Positions 44,737 to 51,635 of a stretch of DNA of 64,000 nucleotides are shown here, piece after piece. Position 1 is the stretch's first letter; each line of letters begins with the position of its first letter. This DNA comes from Bryobacterales bacterium (lineage in GTDB: Bacteria; Acidobacteriota; Terriglobia; Bryobacterales; Bryobacteraceae): assembly GCA_947446025.1 (NCBI GenBank), contig CANFEY010000005.1:1-64000 (forward strand), written 5' to 3'. The position numbers were made by a program, and so were the translations under genes. The notes under the pieces are model-generated. The model was not told where the DNA came from. It made no database searches and worked only from the letters and a program-made list of their open reading frames with translations.

Positions 44737-45473
44737 GCCTTGTTCTCCATCCCCGTCACACGCAACAGGTGGTGATTCCCGGAGGGATGCGCCAAGGCCT
44801 GCAAAGCGGTAAGCGCAAAATTGCGCGGCACCGGTGCCGCCAGCGGTTCCGCCACGGGCCAACCGCTGGCGTGCAGACCCAAATGAATCCAAGCTCGTGT
44901 CAGCGCGGAGGGCGTCTCCTCAGCCCAGCGGACTGCCAGCGGGGCCAGCGTCTGCGTCTCCGCCGTGCCTTGTAAACCCAGCAACGCGGGGCCGCAGGTT
45001 TCCGGACTCAACCGTTCTTCCAGCAGGAACTCCTGGGCGCGTTTCGCCACCGGCTCACCCGCATGCCGCAAGGCCAGCAACGCGAGCGCCGTGGGTTCGG
45101 CAGCAGGCAGACTGGCACGACGCCACGGCCAAGCCCCTTCCACCTTGTTGTTATCCAGCCATTCCAGGCCCTTTTCAGCGGCACTGCGCTGCCCCAGCTT
45201 AGCTGCCAAGACCACGGCCAGTGCGGTGGTCCAGTTCAGCCCCGCCACCTCCGCCGACGGCCTCCAGCCGCCCGACGGCAGCTGCCAGCCCTGAATCAGG
45301 ATCCACGCCCGGTCTGCCTCCGGCTGCCCATCGAGGGCCAAGGCTGCGTAGACGGTGGGTTCCAGCCAGGAATTCTTTCCCGCGTAGTATGCCCATCCCC
45401 CGTCCGGATTCTGAGCCTTGCGCAGGGCCGCCAGCCGGTCCGCTAAGTAGGTTGTTGGATTCGAGATACCCAC
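44733..45473 (-). CDS. Prenyltransferase/squalene-oxidase repeat protein
   Basis: The 246-residue protein has a repeated alpha/alpha-barrel pattern of terpene cyclase-like repeats: LRKAQNPDGGWAYYAGKNSWLEPTVYAALAL, then GWQLPSGGWRPS and LEWLDNNKVEGAWPWR. No DxDD or other cyclase acid motif is visible, so it is likely a non-catalytic binder or a partial barrel. There is no signal peptide. It is upstream of and overlaps the DUF362 gene. Confidence 0.82.
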   Translation of the reverse strand: MGISNPTTYLADRLAALRKAQNPDGGWAYYAGKNSWLEPTVYAALALDGQPEADRAWILIQGWQLPSGGWRPSAEVAGLNWTTALAVVLAAKLGQRSAAEKGLEWLDNNKVEGAWPWRRASLPAAEPTALALLALRHAGEPVAKRAQEFLLEERLSPETCGPALLGLQGTAETQTLAPLAVRWAEETPSALTRAWIHLGLHASGWPVAEPLAAPVPRNFALTALQALAHPSGNHHLLRVTGMENKA

Positions 45474-45637
45474 GTTTCCTCTATCGGCATCCCGCGCCGG
45501 AAAACTTACAGGTACTCGTTGGGACCGGTACTTATAGCGCTAACCCCTAGGAACCGTACTGGTTATCCTGCTCCATTTACCGCACCTGGATTGGCCTTTA
45601 CAGTAAGTCAGATACCATCGAGAGGGCAAACAACCGG

Positions 45638-45925
45638 GTGAACCAGACAATGCTGCAATACTCCTACCTCCAAGTGCTAGACTTCCTGACCACCGTGGCG
45701 TTCTTGTTGCAGGGCGTGCAGGAGGGCAATCCGATGGTCCGTCTGGCGCTCAAATACGCCCCGAACCCCCTCAGCGGGCTGCTCATGGTGAAACTGGTGG
45801 CCGTAGCCCTGGGCCTGTACTGCTGGAAAGTCGGCAAGCAGCGCCTGCTGGGCCGAATGAACGTGATGTTCGCCGTGGTGGTGGCGTGGAATCTGGGCGC
45901 GCTAATCCTGGGATCGGTGGCGTAG
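45638..45925 (+). CDS. Small membrane protein, DUF5658-like
   Basis: The 95-residue protein likely starts at GTG 45638, with GAGAGG about 11 nt upstream; an ATG at 45650 is close. Three hydrophobic segments follow: YLQVLDFLTTVAFLLQG, LLMVKLVAVALGLYCW and VMFAVVVAWNLGALILG. The first loop reads EGNPMVRLALKYAPN, as in the small DUF5658 membrane family that has E-x-N-P at this site. It stands alone between the prenyltransferase-repeat gene and a gene-poor stretch. Confidence 0.7.
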   Translation: MNQTMLQYSYLQVLDFLTTVAFLLQGVQEGNPMVRLALKYAPNPLSGLLMVKLVAVALGLYCWKVGKQRLLGRMNVMFAVVVAWNLGALILGSVA

Positions 45926-46430
45926 CTTTCTTCCCAAGTCTCCACTCCATACCGGCATCCATTGCGGGTAACACATATTCACCTTCAGGTATCTTGCTCA
46001 CTGAGAAGAACCAAATATGCGAACCCGAAATGTACCCCCAACCGCCGTCCCCGACCCCGACCGCAAGCCCGTGCGCCGCCGCCCTGCCCAGGGCAAAGGT
46101 CACGGCTTGCTCACCGCAGCCCCCACTAGCCAGGGGCAAGAAGGTACGGCCAAAGGCGCTCAGACGTGCGATGCAAAGCACGACCAAACGCACGGCCTGC
46201 TGACCGCAGCGCACAACAAAGAGAAGCGGCCCTAGCGTCGCCGGTGACCGAGCATGGTCACTCGTGACGACCGCGGTCCCCACCTCATCCCCGAGTGAGG
46301 CGAAAGCGCTCGATAACCCGTGTTCACGAACGGTCATCTACGTGCCTATTACTTTCTAGCGGCCCGCCAGTAGACACATTAGGGTGGTGTCTGCACTGTT
46401 GCAGGACCGATGAAAGCGAGGAATAGGGAA
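45926..46430. other. Gene-poor stretch with short direct repeat
   Basis: About 505 bp hold no well-supported gene. A 72-residue frame (46017-46235) rich in charged and polar residues has no convincing RBS and contains HGLLTAA twice, because a 20-bp unit CACGGCYTGCTSACCGCAGC occurs at 46101 and 46191 with 18 of 20 matches. An antisense frame also crosses the area. The region may hold regulatory signals for the stress cluster that follows, since the BON gene starts at 46431. Confidence 0.5.
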
Positions 46431-46784
46431 ATGAAAGTATTGGTGACTCTTGTTATGGCGCTCACGCTGCAAGTGTCCGGGCAGCCGCCGGACAACAGCA
46501 AAGTGAACCAGCGGGATCGTTCTGAGGGTGCTGTCACCGCAGACCAGCAAGGCAATTCCAAAGAGGACGTGAACCGGACCGCCGCTATTCGTAAATCGAT
46601 TGGCCAGCAAAAGGATATGTCCACGTGCGCCCAGAACGTGAAGATCGTGACCCTGAACAACCACGTGACCCTTCGCGGCCCGGTGCGCGATCAACGGGAA
46701 CACGACCTCATCGGAAAGCTTGCCGTAGATATTGCCGGTGTGGCGAATGTGAAAAACGAGCTAGAAGTAGCTCCAACCAAGTAG
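46431..46784 (+). CDS. BON-domain secreted protein
   Basis: The start ATG 46431 has AGGA about 10 nt upstream; an earlier ATG at 46410 is possible. The 117-residue product has a signal peptide (VLVTLVMALTLQVSG), a polar linker, and a single BON domain (about residues 50-115): IRKSIGQQKDMSTCAQNVKIVTLNNHVTLRGPVRDQREHDLIGKLA, ending VANVKNELEV. BON domains bind membranes and sit in osmotic-stress proteins such as OsmY. It is the first gene of a stress-like cluster and is 33 bp from the next gene. Confidence 0.88.
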   Translation: MKVLVTLVMALTLQVSGQPPDNSKVNQRDRSEGAVTADQQGNSKEDVNRTAAIRKSIGQQKDMSTCAQNVKIVTLNNHVTLRGPVRDQREHDLIGKLAVDIAGVANVKNELEVAPTK

Positions 46785-46817
46785 TCGCATCCAGCGAGAA
46801 CACAAAGGAGAATACAC

Positions 46818-47381
46818 ATGTCAAAAAATACGTCCGTTTTCGGGATCTTCAAAACACGTGACCAGGTGGAACTAGCCGTCGACGAATTGCGCCTCGGCGG
46901 ATTTCGGGCGGAGGATATTTCGGTCTTGTTGCCCGAGAATATCGGCAACAAGGAAATGGGCACGGAGAAAGGCAGCAAGGCCCCGGAAGGTGCCGCAACA
47001 GGTGGCGCTGGCGGTGCGGTTGCGGGCGGCGTGCTCGGCTGGTTGGTCGGTATCGGCGCGCTCGCGATTCCCGGCATCGGTGCGTTCATCGCCGCTGGGC
47101 CAATCATGGCAGCACTGGCCGGCATGGGTGCCGGTGCCGTGCTAGGCGGCGCTACGGGTGCCCTGGTGGGCATCGGCATTCCCGAGTACGAAGCGAAACG
47201 GTATGAAGGATTGGTCCGTTCCGGTGGAATCCTCATGTCCGTCCACTGTGACGATAGCAAATGGACCGACCGTGCCAAAAAACTCCTGGAGTCGCAAGGA
47301 GCGGTGGACATTACTTCCACGGGCGAGTCGTCCGCGGACTTCGCGAAGACCGACAAGCCTTACAAGACCGCGGCGCGTTAA
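46818..47381 (+). CDS. YflT-like/general stress protein with glycine-rich membrane segment
   Basis: A strong AAAGGAG precedes the ATG. The 187-residue protein opens with SVFGIFKTRDQVELAVDELRLGGFRAEDISVLLPE, the N-terminal general-stress-protein 17M/YflT fold. A long Gly/Ala-rich membrane block follows (about 60-125: GGAVAGGVLGWLVGIGALAIPGIGAFIAAGP and GMGAGAVLGGATGALVGIGIP). The C-terminal part has GGILMSVHCDDSKWTDRAKKLLES. Members are abundant in Acidobacteria, near BON and Dps-like genes. The role is presumed stress-related. Confidence 0.85.
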   Translation: MSKNTSVFGIFKTRDQVELAVDELRLGGFRAEDISVLLPENIGNKEMGTEKGSKAPEGAATGGAGGAVAGGVLGWLVGIGALAIPGIGAFIAAGPIMAALAGMGAGAVLGGATGALVGIGIPEYEAKRYEGLVRSGGILMSVHCDDSKWTDRAKKLLESQGAVDITSTGESSADFAKTDKPYKTAAR

Positions 47382-47427
47382 CCGGTTGGGCCTCTGACGT
47401 GCCAGTACAGGGAACCAGGAGCGTCAC

Positions 47428-47962
47428 ATGAAACGTCCATTTGGTTCTTTGCTCATTTTCGGTGTGGTTGGATTTGTCGGCTTGCTAAGTGCCGCCGAAG
47501 CATCCAAAGCGTCTGAGGCCCGACTGGTGAAAGAGGTTGGGCATGAGCTTCGAATGCTTTCCAACTACGGGGTCTTCGACAATCTGACCTACCAGGTGAA
47601 CGGGTACAACGTCATTGTTTCGGGCGTTGTCACCCGGCCCGCGTTGAAGGCAGCGGCCGAGAAGGCGGTCAAATCGATTGAACGGCGTGGAAAAGCTGGA
47701 GAATCGAATTGAGGTATTGCCACTCTCTGCGCAGGATGATCGAATCCGCATCGCCGCCTATCAGGCGATCTATGGCCATCCGGCACTGAACCGCTGCGGC
47801 CTGAACGTCATGCTGCCCATTCACATCCTTGTGAAGAATGGCGATCTTGAGCTGAGCGGCTTAGTATCCACGGAACTAGACCGCAACCTCGCCGGTGTGC
47901 AAGTGAATAACATCGCCGGCGTTCATTCCGTCAAGAATAGCTTGGTCATCTCAAAAGACTGA
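47428..47962 (+). pseudogene. Two-BON-domain secreted protein gene with a +1 frameshift
   Basis: A frame from ATG 47428 gives a signal peptide and the first BON domain, up to AEKAVKSIER, then ends out of frame at 47712. The next frame from about 47678 continues as GVEKLENRIEVLPLSAQDDRIRIAAYQAIYGH and a second BON domain ending HSVKNSLVIS. Joined, they make the usual two-domain protein of about 177 residues. Removing one A from GATTGAACGG (47676-47685) restores SIDGVEK, the family motif. The break is thus at about 47680. It may be a real mutation or a sequencing error. Confidence 0.85.
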
Positions 47963-48011
47963 CGCGAGGGGCAACTGCTTCGCGCGAGCACCGCAACCCC
48001 TGGAGAACCGA

Positions 48012-48482
48012 ATGTCAAAGACCGAACAAAGTGAAATGACCCGCGCGAAGCTCATTGACGCGCTGAACGAAGATCTCTCCCGCGAATACCAGGCCATCAT
48101 CGGCTATGTGAATTACTCGCAGGTGATCAAGGGCGCCGCCTATATGAAGATCGCGGAAGAACTGGAGATTCACGCGAAGGAAGAACTGGATCACGCACTA
48201 CAAATCGCGAACCACGTGGACTATTTAGGAGGGATGCCCTGTGTCTCGCCAAAACCCGTGAAAACCTCCAAGAAGCCGGAGGACATGCTCCGGTTTGATC
48301 TCGACAGCGAGAGGGAGACCATTCGCAACTACCGTAGGCGAGTCAAACAGGCAGATGCTCTGAATGAGTTCGCGATTGCGGAAAGTCTCCGCCAGATTCT
48401 GGTTCAAGAACAAGACCACCTGGTCGCACTGGCCACGGCTCTTGGCATTGATGCTCCCGATCCGGGGATCGCCGACGCGTAG
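48012..48482 (+). CDS. Ferritin-like/bacterioferritin-type protein
   Basis: The 156-residue protein is a four-helix bundle with likely di-iron ligands: Glu in REYQAIIGYVNY, Glu and His in EELEIHAKEELDHALQ, later Glu in ERETIRNYRRR and EQDHLVALATAL at the end. The pattern E...ExxH...E...ExxH is typical of ferritin-like domains. It has no C-terminal Met heme ligand typical of bacterioferritin. It lies 49 bp after the frameshifted BON gene and seems to belong to the same stress group, with a role in iron or oxidant handling. Confidence 0.88.
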   Translation: MSKTEQSEMTRAKLIDALNEDLSREYQAIIGYVNYSQVIKGAAYMKIAEELEIHAKEELDHALQIANHVDYLGGMPCVSPKPVKTSKKPEDMLRFDLDSERETIRNYRRRVKQADALNEFAIAESLRQILVQEQDHLVALATALGIDAPDPGIADA

Positions 48483-48493
48483 CTGCCGCAACC

Positions 48494-50059
48494 TCAGAGC
48501 GCAGCGCACATCAGCCGCAACACCTGAGCCGCGCTGGACGGCAGTCCATCAATCCTGGCATCACGGCCCGCACCCAGGACCTCCGTGAGCAGGTCCTTCT
48601 TCAGGGCCGTCCACCCGTTCGCCGTTTCATAACTCACCAGGAAGTACCCCTCCTGCCGCCCGGCCAGGAATTGCGCTGCGTTCTGATTGTCCGACGTAAA
48701 CAAGTAGCTGGCAGGCAGTTCCGGAATCTCCCCGGACTCGACATACAGACGACCCGTTCTTGGAGCATCCCTGTTGAGCTCCCGCTCTATCCTTCCGTAG
48801 ACCTCTTCGGCGAACTGCTGCGGATAGTCGTACTGCCTCTGCACTTCGGCAGGAATGTGAGGCACCCTCCGCCAGCCGTTCACCCAGGCGAGCTTGGCCG
48901 GGTTGGGGTCGTCGGCAAACACATCCTCCAGGCTAAACCGACCTTCGGCATCGAACTGGATGGCCTTGAGCGCCATATGCTCGATGAGATGGGACGGCAG
49001 CCCGAAGATGACTCCGTAGGGGGAATACGCGCCGGCAGCGGGGCGGAGACTCGGGAAGTCTTCGCGCAAGGCCTCGATCAACCGCACCATCAGCGCGCGG
49101 TACTCTTTGAGCAGCCGCACATGGCGCTGTCCCTGCAGCGAATAGCCGAGCCCGTCGATGAACACGTGCTCGATCATGCTGTACGCGCTCAGCAGGTCGA
49201 AACGATGCAGAAACAGCTCGGGATCAGCCGAGATGCCCTGCCATATCGCCCCCGCCATCTCCAGCCGCTTGCGCTCATCACCGCTCTGCACTGCCTCGCC
49301 ATAGGCATGGAGCAGCACCACCAACCCTTGCACCAACAGTGCGAAGTCGAGTGCATTGGAGTTGCGCGTGCGAAGTACCACGCTTGGCTCATCCATAGGC
49401 AGACCGTCCCGCGTGCAGTAGTGACGGATTTGCGAGGTCAGATGCCCGCCGAGCATCCGCACATGCGCCCTCCATATCTCGCACGCATCCGCTTCCGGCA
49501 GCTGCGTGACCTGCTCAGCGACGTCGAAATAGGGGGCGAGTTCATCGGTGATGAGGCTCTGCGCCATGGGGATCAGCCAGCGCGCATCGCGCATGAGGGC
49601 GGGCTGACCGGCGGGCGAAGTTTTCCAGAGTGCATCGAGCACGCTCTGAATTTCCGCAAGACCACCGCTGTCTTCCCAGATGCGCAGACTCAGGAACTGG
49701 AGGCAGCGGAGCACGTACAAGTTGAACAGCGTGTGTGCGTAGTGCCTACGCCCGCCCCGGCCCGGCCAGTGAGTCTGCTGCCAGCAATAGACTCCGCGCA
49801 GCATCAGCTCCACCGGGTCGATCAGGTCGTTGGAAATCCCCTCCACACGGCGGGGCTTGAATCCCGAGGCGCAATAGGCCGCTTCGAGTTGACCGGCTGC
49901 TCCAGAGAAGCACTCCTCGAACTGGCGGGCGAGGAGTGAGGGTTCAGGGGAACGGACCTTGCGAAGGGCGTTCAGGATGCCTTCTAACGTCTCCACGATT
50001 TCTTCGCGATGCACGAGAACGAGCCGGAGAAGCTCAACGTTCGCCACCACTGTGCTCAT
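48494..50059 (-). CDS. Large soluble protein of unknown family
   Basis: The 521-residue protein has no signal peptide or membrane helix and is mainly helical by sequence. The first 60 residues form heptad-like helices (VELLRLVLVHREEIVETLEGILNALR). Blocks such as PVELMLRGVYCWQQTHWPGRGGRRHYAHTLFNLYVLRCLQFLSLRIWED and YGVIFGLPSHLIEHMALKAIQFD are well conserved-looking, with many Trp and His. The C-terminal 100 residues contain LPASYLFTSDNQNAAQFLAGRQEGYFLVSYETANGWTAL, suggesting a mixed alpha/beta domain. It converges with the ferritin gene (11 bp). I cannot assign a function. Confidence 0.75.
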   Translation of the reverse strand: MSTVVANVELLRLVLVHREEIVETLEGILNALRKVRSPEPSLLARQFEECFSGAAGQLEAAYCASGFKPRRVEGISNDLIDPVELMLRGVYCWQQTHWPGRGGRRHYAHTLFNLYVLRCLQFLSLRIWEDSGGLAEIQSVLDALWKTSPAGQPALMRDARWLIPMAQSLITDELAPYFDVAEQVTQLPEADACEIWRAHVRMLGGHLTSQIRHYCTRDGLPMDEPSVVLRTRNSNALDFALLVQGLVVLLHAYGEAVQSGDERKRLEMAGAIWQGISADPELFLHRFDLLSAYSMIEHVFIDGLGYSLQGQRHVRLLKEYRALMVRLIEALREDFPSLRPAAGAYSPYGVIFGLPSHLIEHMALKAIQFDAEGRFSLEDVFADDPNPAKLAWVNGWRRVPHIPAEVQRQYDYPQQFAEEVYGRIERELNRDAPRTGRLYVESGEIPELPASYLFTSDNQNAAQFLAGRQEGYFLVSYETANGWTALKKDLLTEVLGAGRDARIDGLPSSAAQVLRLMCAAL

Positions 50060-50108
50060 TTGAGAGAGAGTATCACGGGACCCATTTTCGCGACAGAGAT
50101 ACGGGTTA

Positions 50109-50130
50109 GCCCCTGGCGTTAGCCTGGGGC
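50109..50130. repeat. Imperfect palindrome, family D
   Basis: GCCCCTGGC-GTTA-GCCTGGGGC has one mismatch in 9-bp arms. It lies 50 bp upstream of the 521-residue gene and 49 bp downstream of tRNA-Glu, so it could terminate the tRNA transcript. Confidence 0.55.
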
Positions 50131-50178
50131 CTTTGCACCTTCCGCCACTCGATTAGGCGTCCGCGGGGAAGAGAGATT

Positions 50179-50253
50179 TGGTAGCGCTAACGAGAATCGA
50201 ACTCGTATTTAAGCCTTGAGAGGGCTCTGTCCTAACCGTTAGACGATAGCGCC
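50179..50253 (-). tRNA. tRNA-Glu (anticodon CTC)
   Basis: The 75-nt minus-strand cloverleaf includes an encoded CCA. Acceptor GGCGCTA pairs with TAGCGCT (one G-T), the D-arm contains the AACGGTTAGGAC stretch, the anticodon stem is GAGCC/GGCTT with loop CTCTCAA and anticodon CTC, and the T-loop is TTCGATTC. The anticodon loop sequence fits Glu. Confidence 0.93.
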
Positions 50254-50263
50254 GCTAGAGACT

Positions 50264-50269
50264 ATTATA
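50264..50269 (-). promoter_or_regulatory. Likely -10 box of tRNA-Glu promoter
   Basis: TATAAT on the minus strand lies 11 bp upstream of the tRNA 5' end, inside the 4-10 bp gap after the DUF1080 gene. No good -35 box is seen. Confidence 0.5.
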
Positions 50270-50272
50270 GCG

Positions 50273-50893
50273 CTACGGGAGCGGGCGGATGCGGATGTTC
50301 TTATAGTGGACCGTGCTGCCCGCGTCGTGGCCTTGCAGCGCGATGGTCCCGAGCCCGATCACGCGGCCGGGGCCTTCGCGCCCGCCGTTCCATTCCGGCG
50401 TCTGCGTCCACTGCACAACTTGTTTGCCGTTGATGTGGACCGTGACGGTATTGCCCCGCACCAGGATGTTGGTGGTGTACCACTGGTTGTCCTTGATCTC
50501 CAACGTGCCGACGTCCTGCACGTGGTACAGGCTGCCCGTCTTGATGGGGTCGACGTTGTAGGAGTTGTTCACCTGCACCTCGAATCCCTTGCGCGGGAAG
50601 CCGCGGTCCTGGAACTCGGTGTGGAAATAGATGCCGCCGTTCGAGTTTGCCTCCGCCATCACGTCCACGCTCAGCTCGAAATTCTTGAAGTCGTGCGCGG
50701 GGCCGTCGTAGTAGGCGTGTGCCACTTCACCGCGGGTCACCAGGGCTCCGTCTTGGATTTGGAAAGTCGTCGCATCGCCGCCGATTTTCCAGCCGGTCAG
50801 GTCCTTGCCGTTGAAGAGCGTGATCCAGTCTTCCTGCGGGCAATTTTGCGCGAAGGCAGGAGCGAGCAGAAGGGTAAAAAGCAAGCGGCGCAT
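50273..50893 (-). CDS. Secreted DUF1080 (3-keto-disaccharide hydrolase-like) protein
   Basis: The ATG 50893 begins a signal peptide (RRLLFTLLLAPAFA). The 206-residue product has the DUF1080 fold: ITLFNGKDLTGWKI, FKNFELSVDVMAEANSNGGIYFHTEF, GFEVQVNN and the final beta-strands with TVHINGKQVVQWTQ and IALQGHDAGSTVHYKNIRIRPL. Some members cleave 3-keto-disaccharides; many have no proven activity. The HDAGS motif, with the likely catalytic residues near it, is intact. It precedes tRNA-Glu on the same strand by 19 bp. Confidence 0.92.
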   Translation of the reverse strand: MRRLLFTLLLAPAFAQNCPQEDWITLFNGKDLTGWKIGGDATTFQIQDGALVTRGEVAHAYYDGPAHDFKNFELSVDVMAEANSNGGIYFHTEFQDRGFPRKGFEVQVNNSYNVDPIKTGSLYHVQDVGTLEIKDNQWYTTNILVRGNTVTVHINGKQVVQWTQTPEWNGGREGPGRVIGLGTIALQGHDAGSTVHYKNIRIRPLP

Positions 50894-50969
50894 GGGTTCC
50901 CTCGGGCCGATTGTAGCATTCCGGCCTGCGTCATTCTTCAGAAGTTGGCACAATAGGCTTGTGGCAAGA

Positions 50970-51290
50970 ATGCAAGAGTTGGAGAACCTCCTGGTCGCGC
51001 TGTCCCCAGGAGAAAAAGCTCAGGTGCTTGCGCGAATGATCCGCGAACTTGGAACTTCGTTCCCGGGAATCGACTCCCGCCCCGATGTCTGCGGCGGTGA
51101 ACCCTGCATCGTTCGTACTCGAATCCCCGTCTGGGTGCTGGAACAGTCGCGGCGTCAGGGGGCGACTGAACAGTCCCTCCTCGCGGCGTACCCTACCCTT
51201 CGTGCTGAGGATCTCACAAATGCGTGGGCTTACGTCCGAGCCAAGCCGTCCGAGATCGAGTCTCAAATTCGGGAAAATGAGGCAGCCTGA
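50970..51290 (+). CDS. DUF433 domain protein (antitoxin-like)
   Basis: The start ATG 50970 is chosen; GTG 50961 is just upstream. The 106-residue product contains the DUF433 core GIDSRPDVCGGEPCIVRTRIPVWVLEQSRRQGATEQSLLAAYPTLRAEDLTNAWAYVR, a helix-turn-helix-like fold often paired with DUF5615 toxins. An N-terminal 30 residues form helices (LENLLVALSPGEKAQVLARMI). It touches the next gene without a gap, so the pair is likely one operon. The role is inferred by pairing. Confidence 0.88.
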   Translation: MQELENLLVALSPGEKAQVLARMIRELGTSFPGIDSRPDVCGGEPCIVRTRIPVWVLEQSRRQGATEQSLLAAYPTLRAEDLTNAWAYVRAKPSEIESQIRENEAA

Positions 51291-51635
51291 TTGGCGCGCC
51301 TTTGTACGAATAAGAATATCGCTTACCAAATCGTAGAAGAGTTGCGGCGTCTTGGCCACGATATACTCACGTCGCTAGAGGCGGGAAACGCAAACCGGTC
51401 CGTCCCGGACCCTGAAGTTCTGGCATTCGCGAGTTTGCAGGGGCGCATTCTCGCAACCCACAACCGGAAGCATTTCTTGAGACTGCACAATCACCGGACC
51501 ACGGCTCACTCTGGCATCGTGCTCTGCACCGTCGATCTTGATTACCCAAGGCAAGCGGCGCGGATGGACGCTATCCTTCGCGAAGACACTTCGGACCGGC
51601 TGGTTCGAGTGAATCGCCCTTCAGCGCCCCGCTAG
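51291..51635 (+). CDS. DUF5615 PIN-like protein (toxin-like)
   Basis: The 114-residue protein begins right after the DUF433 stop, probably at TTG 51291. It has the PIN-like order of DUF5615: N-terminal strand then YQIVEELRRLGHDILTSLE, VPDPEVLAFASLQGRILATHNRKHFLRLH, and GIVLC. The usual acidic residue in the first strand of DUF5615 (LADEN or LLDEN) is replaced by CTNKN here, so the metal site may be weak or lost. It may be a toxin with reduced activity. Confidence 0.82.
   Translation: MARLCTNKNIAYQIVEELRRLGHDILTSLEAGNANRSVPDPEVLAFASLQGRILATHNRKHFLRLHNHRTTAHSGIVLCTVDLDYPRQAARMDAILREDTSDRLVRVNRPSAPR

Noticed and set aside
45783-46337. Minus-strand frame of 184 residues
   Set aside because: Overlaps the DUF5658-like gene and lacks motifs and RBS.
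48671-49939. Plus-strand frame of 422 residues
   Set aside because: Antisense to the 521-residue gene; His/Gln/Arg-rich and no start signal, although I cannot fully exclude it since the opposite gene is also unknown.
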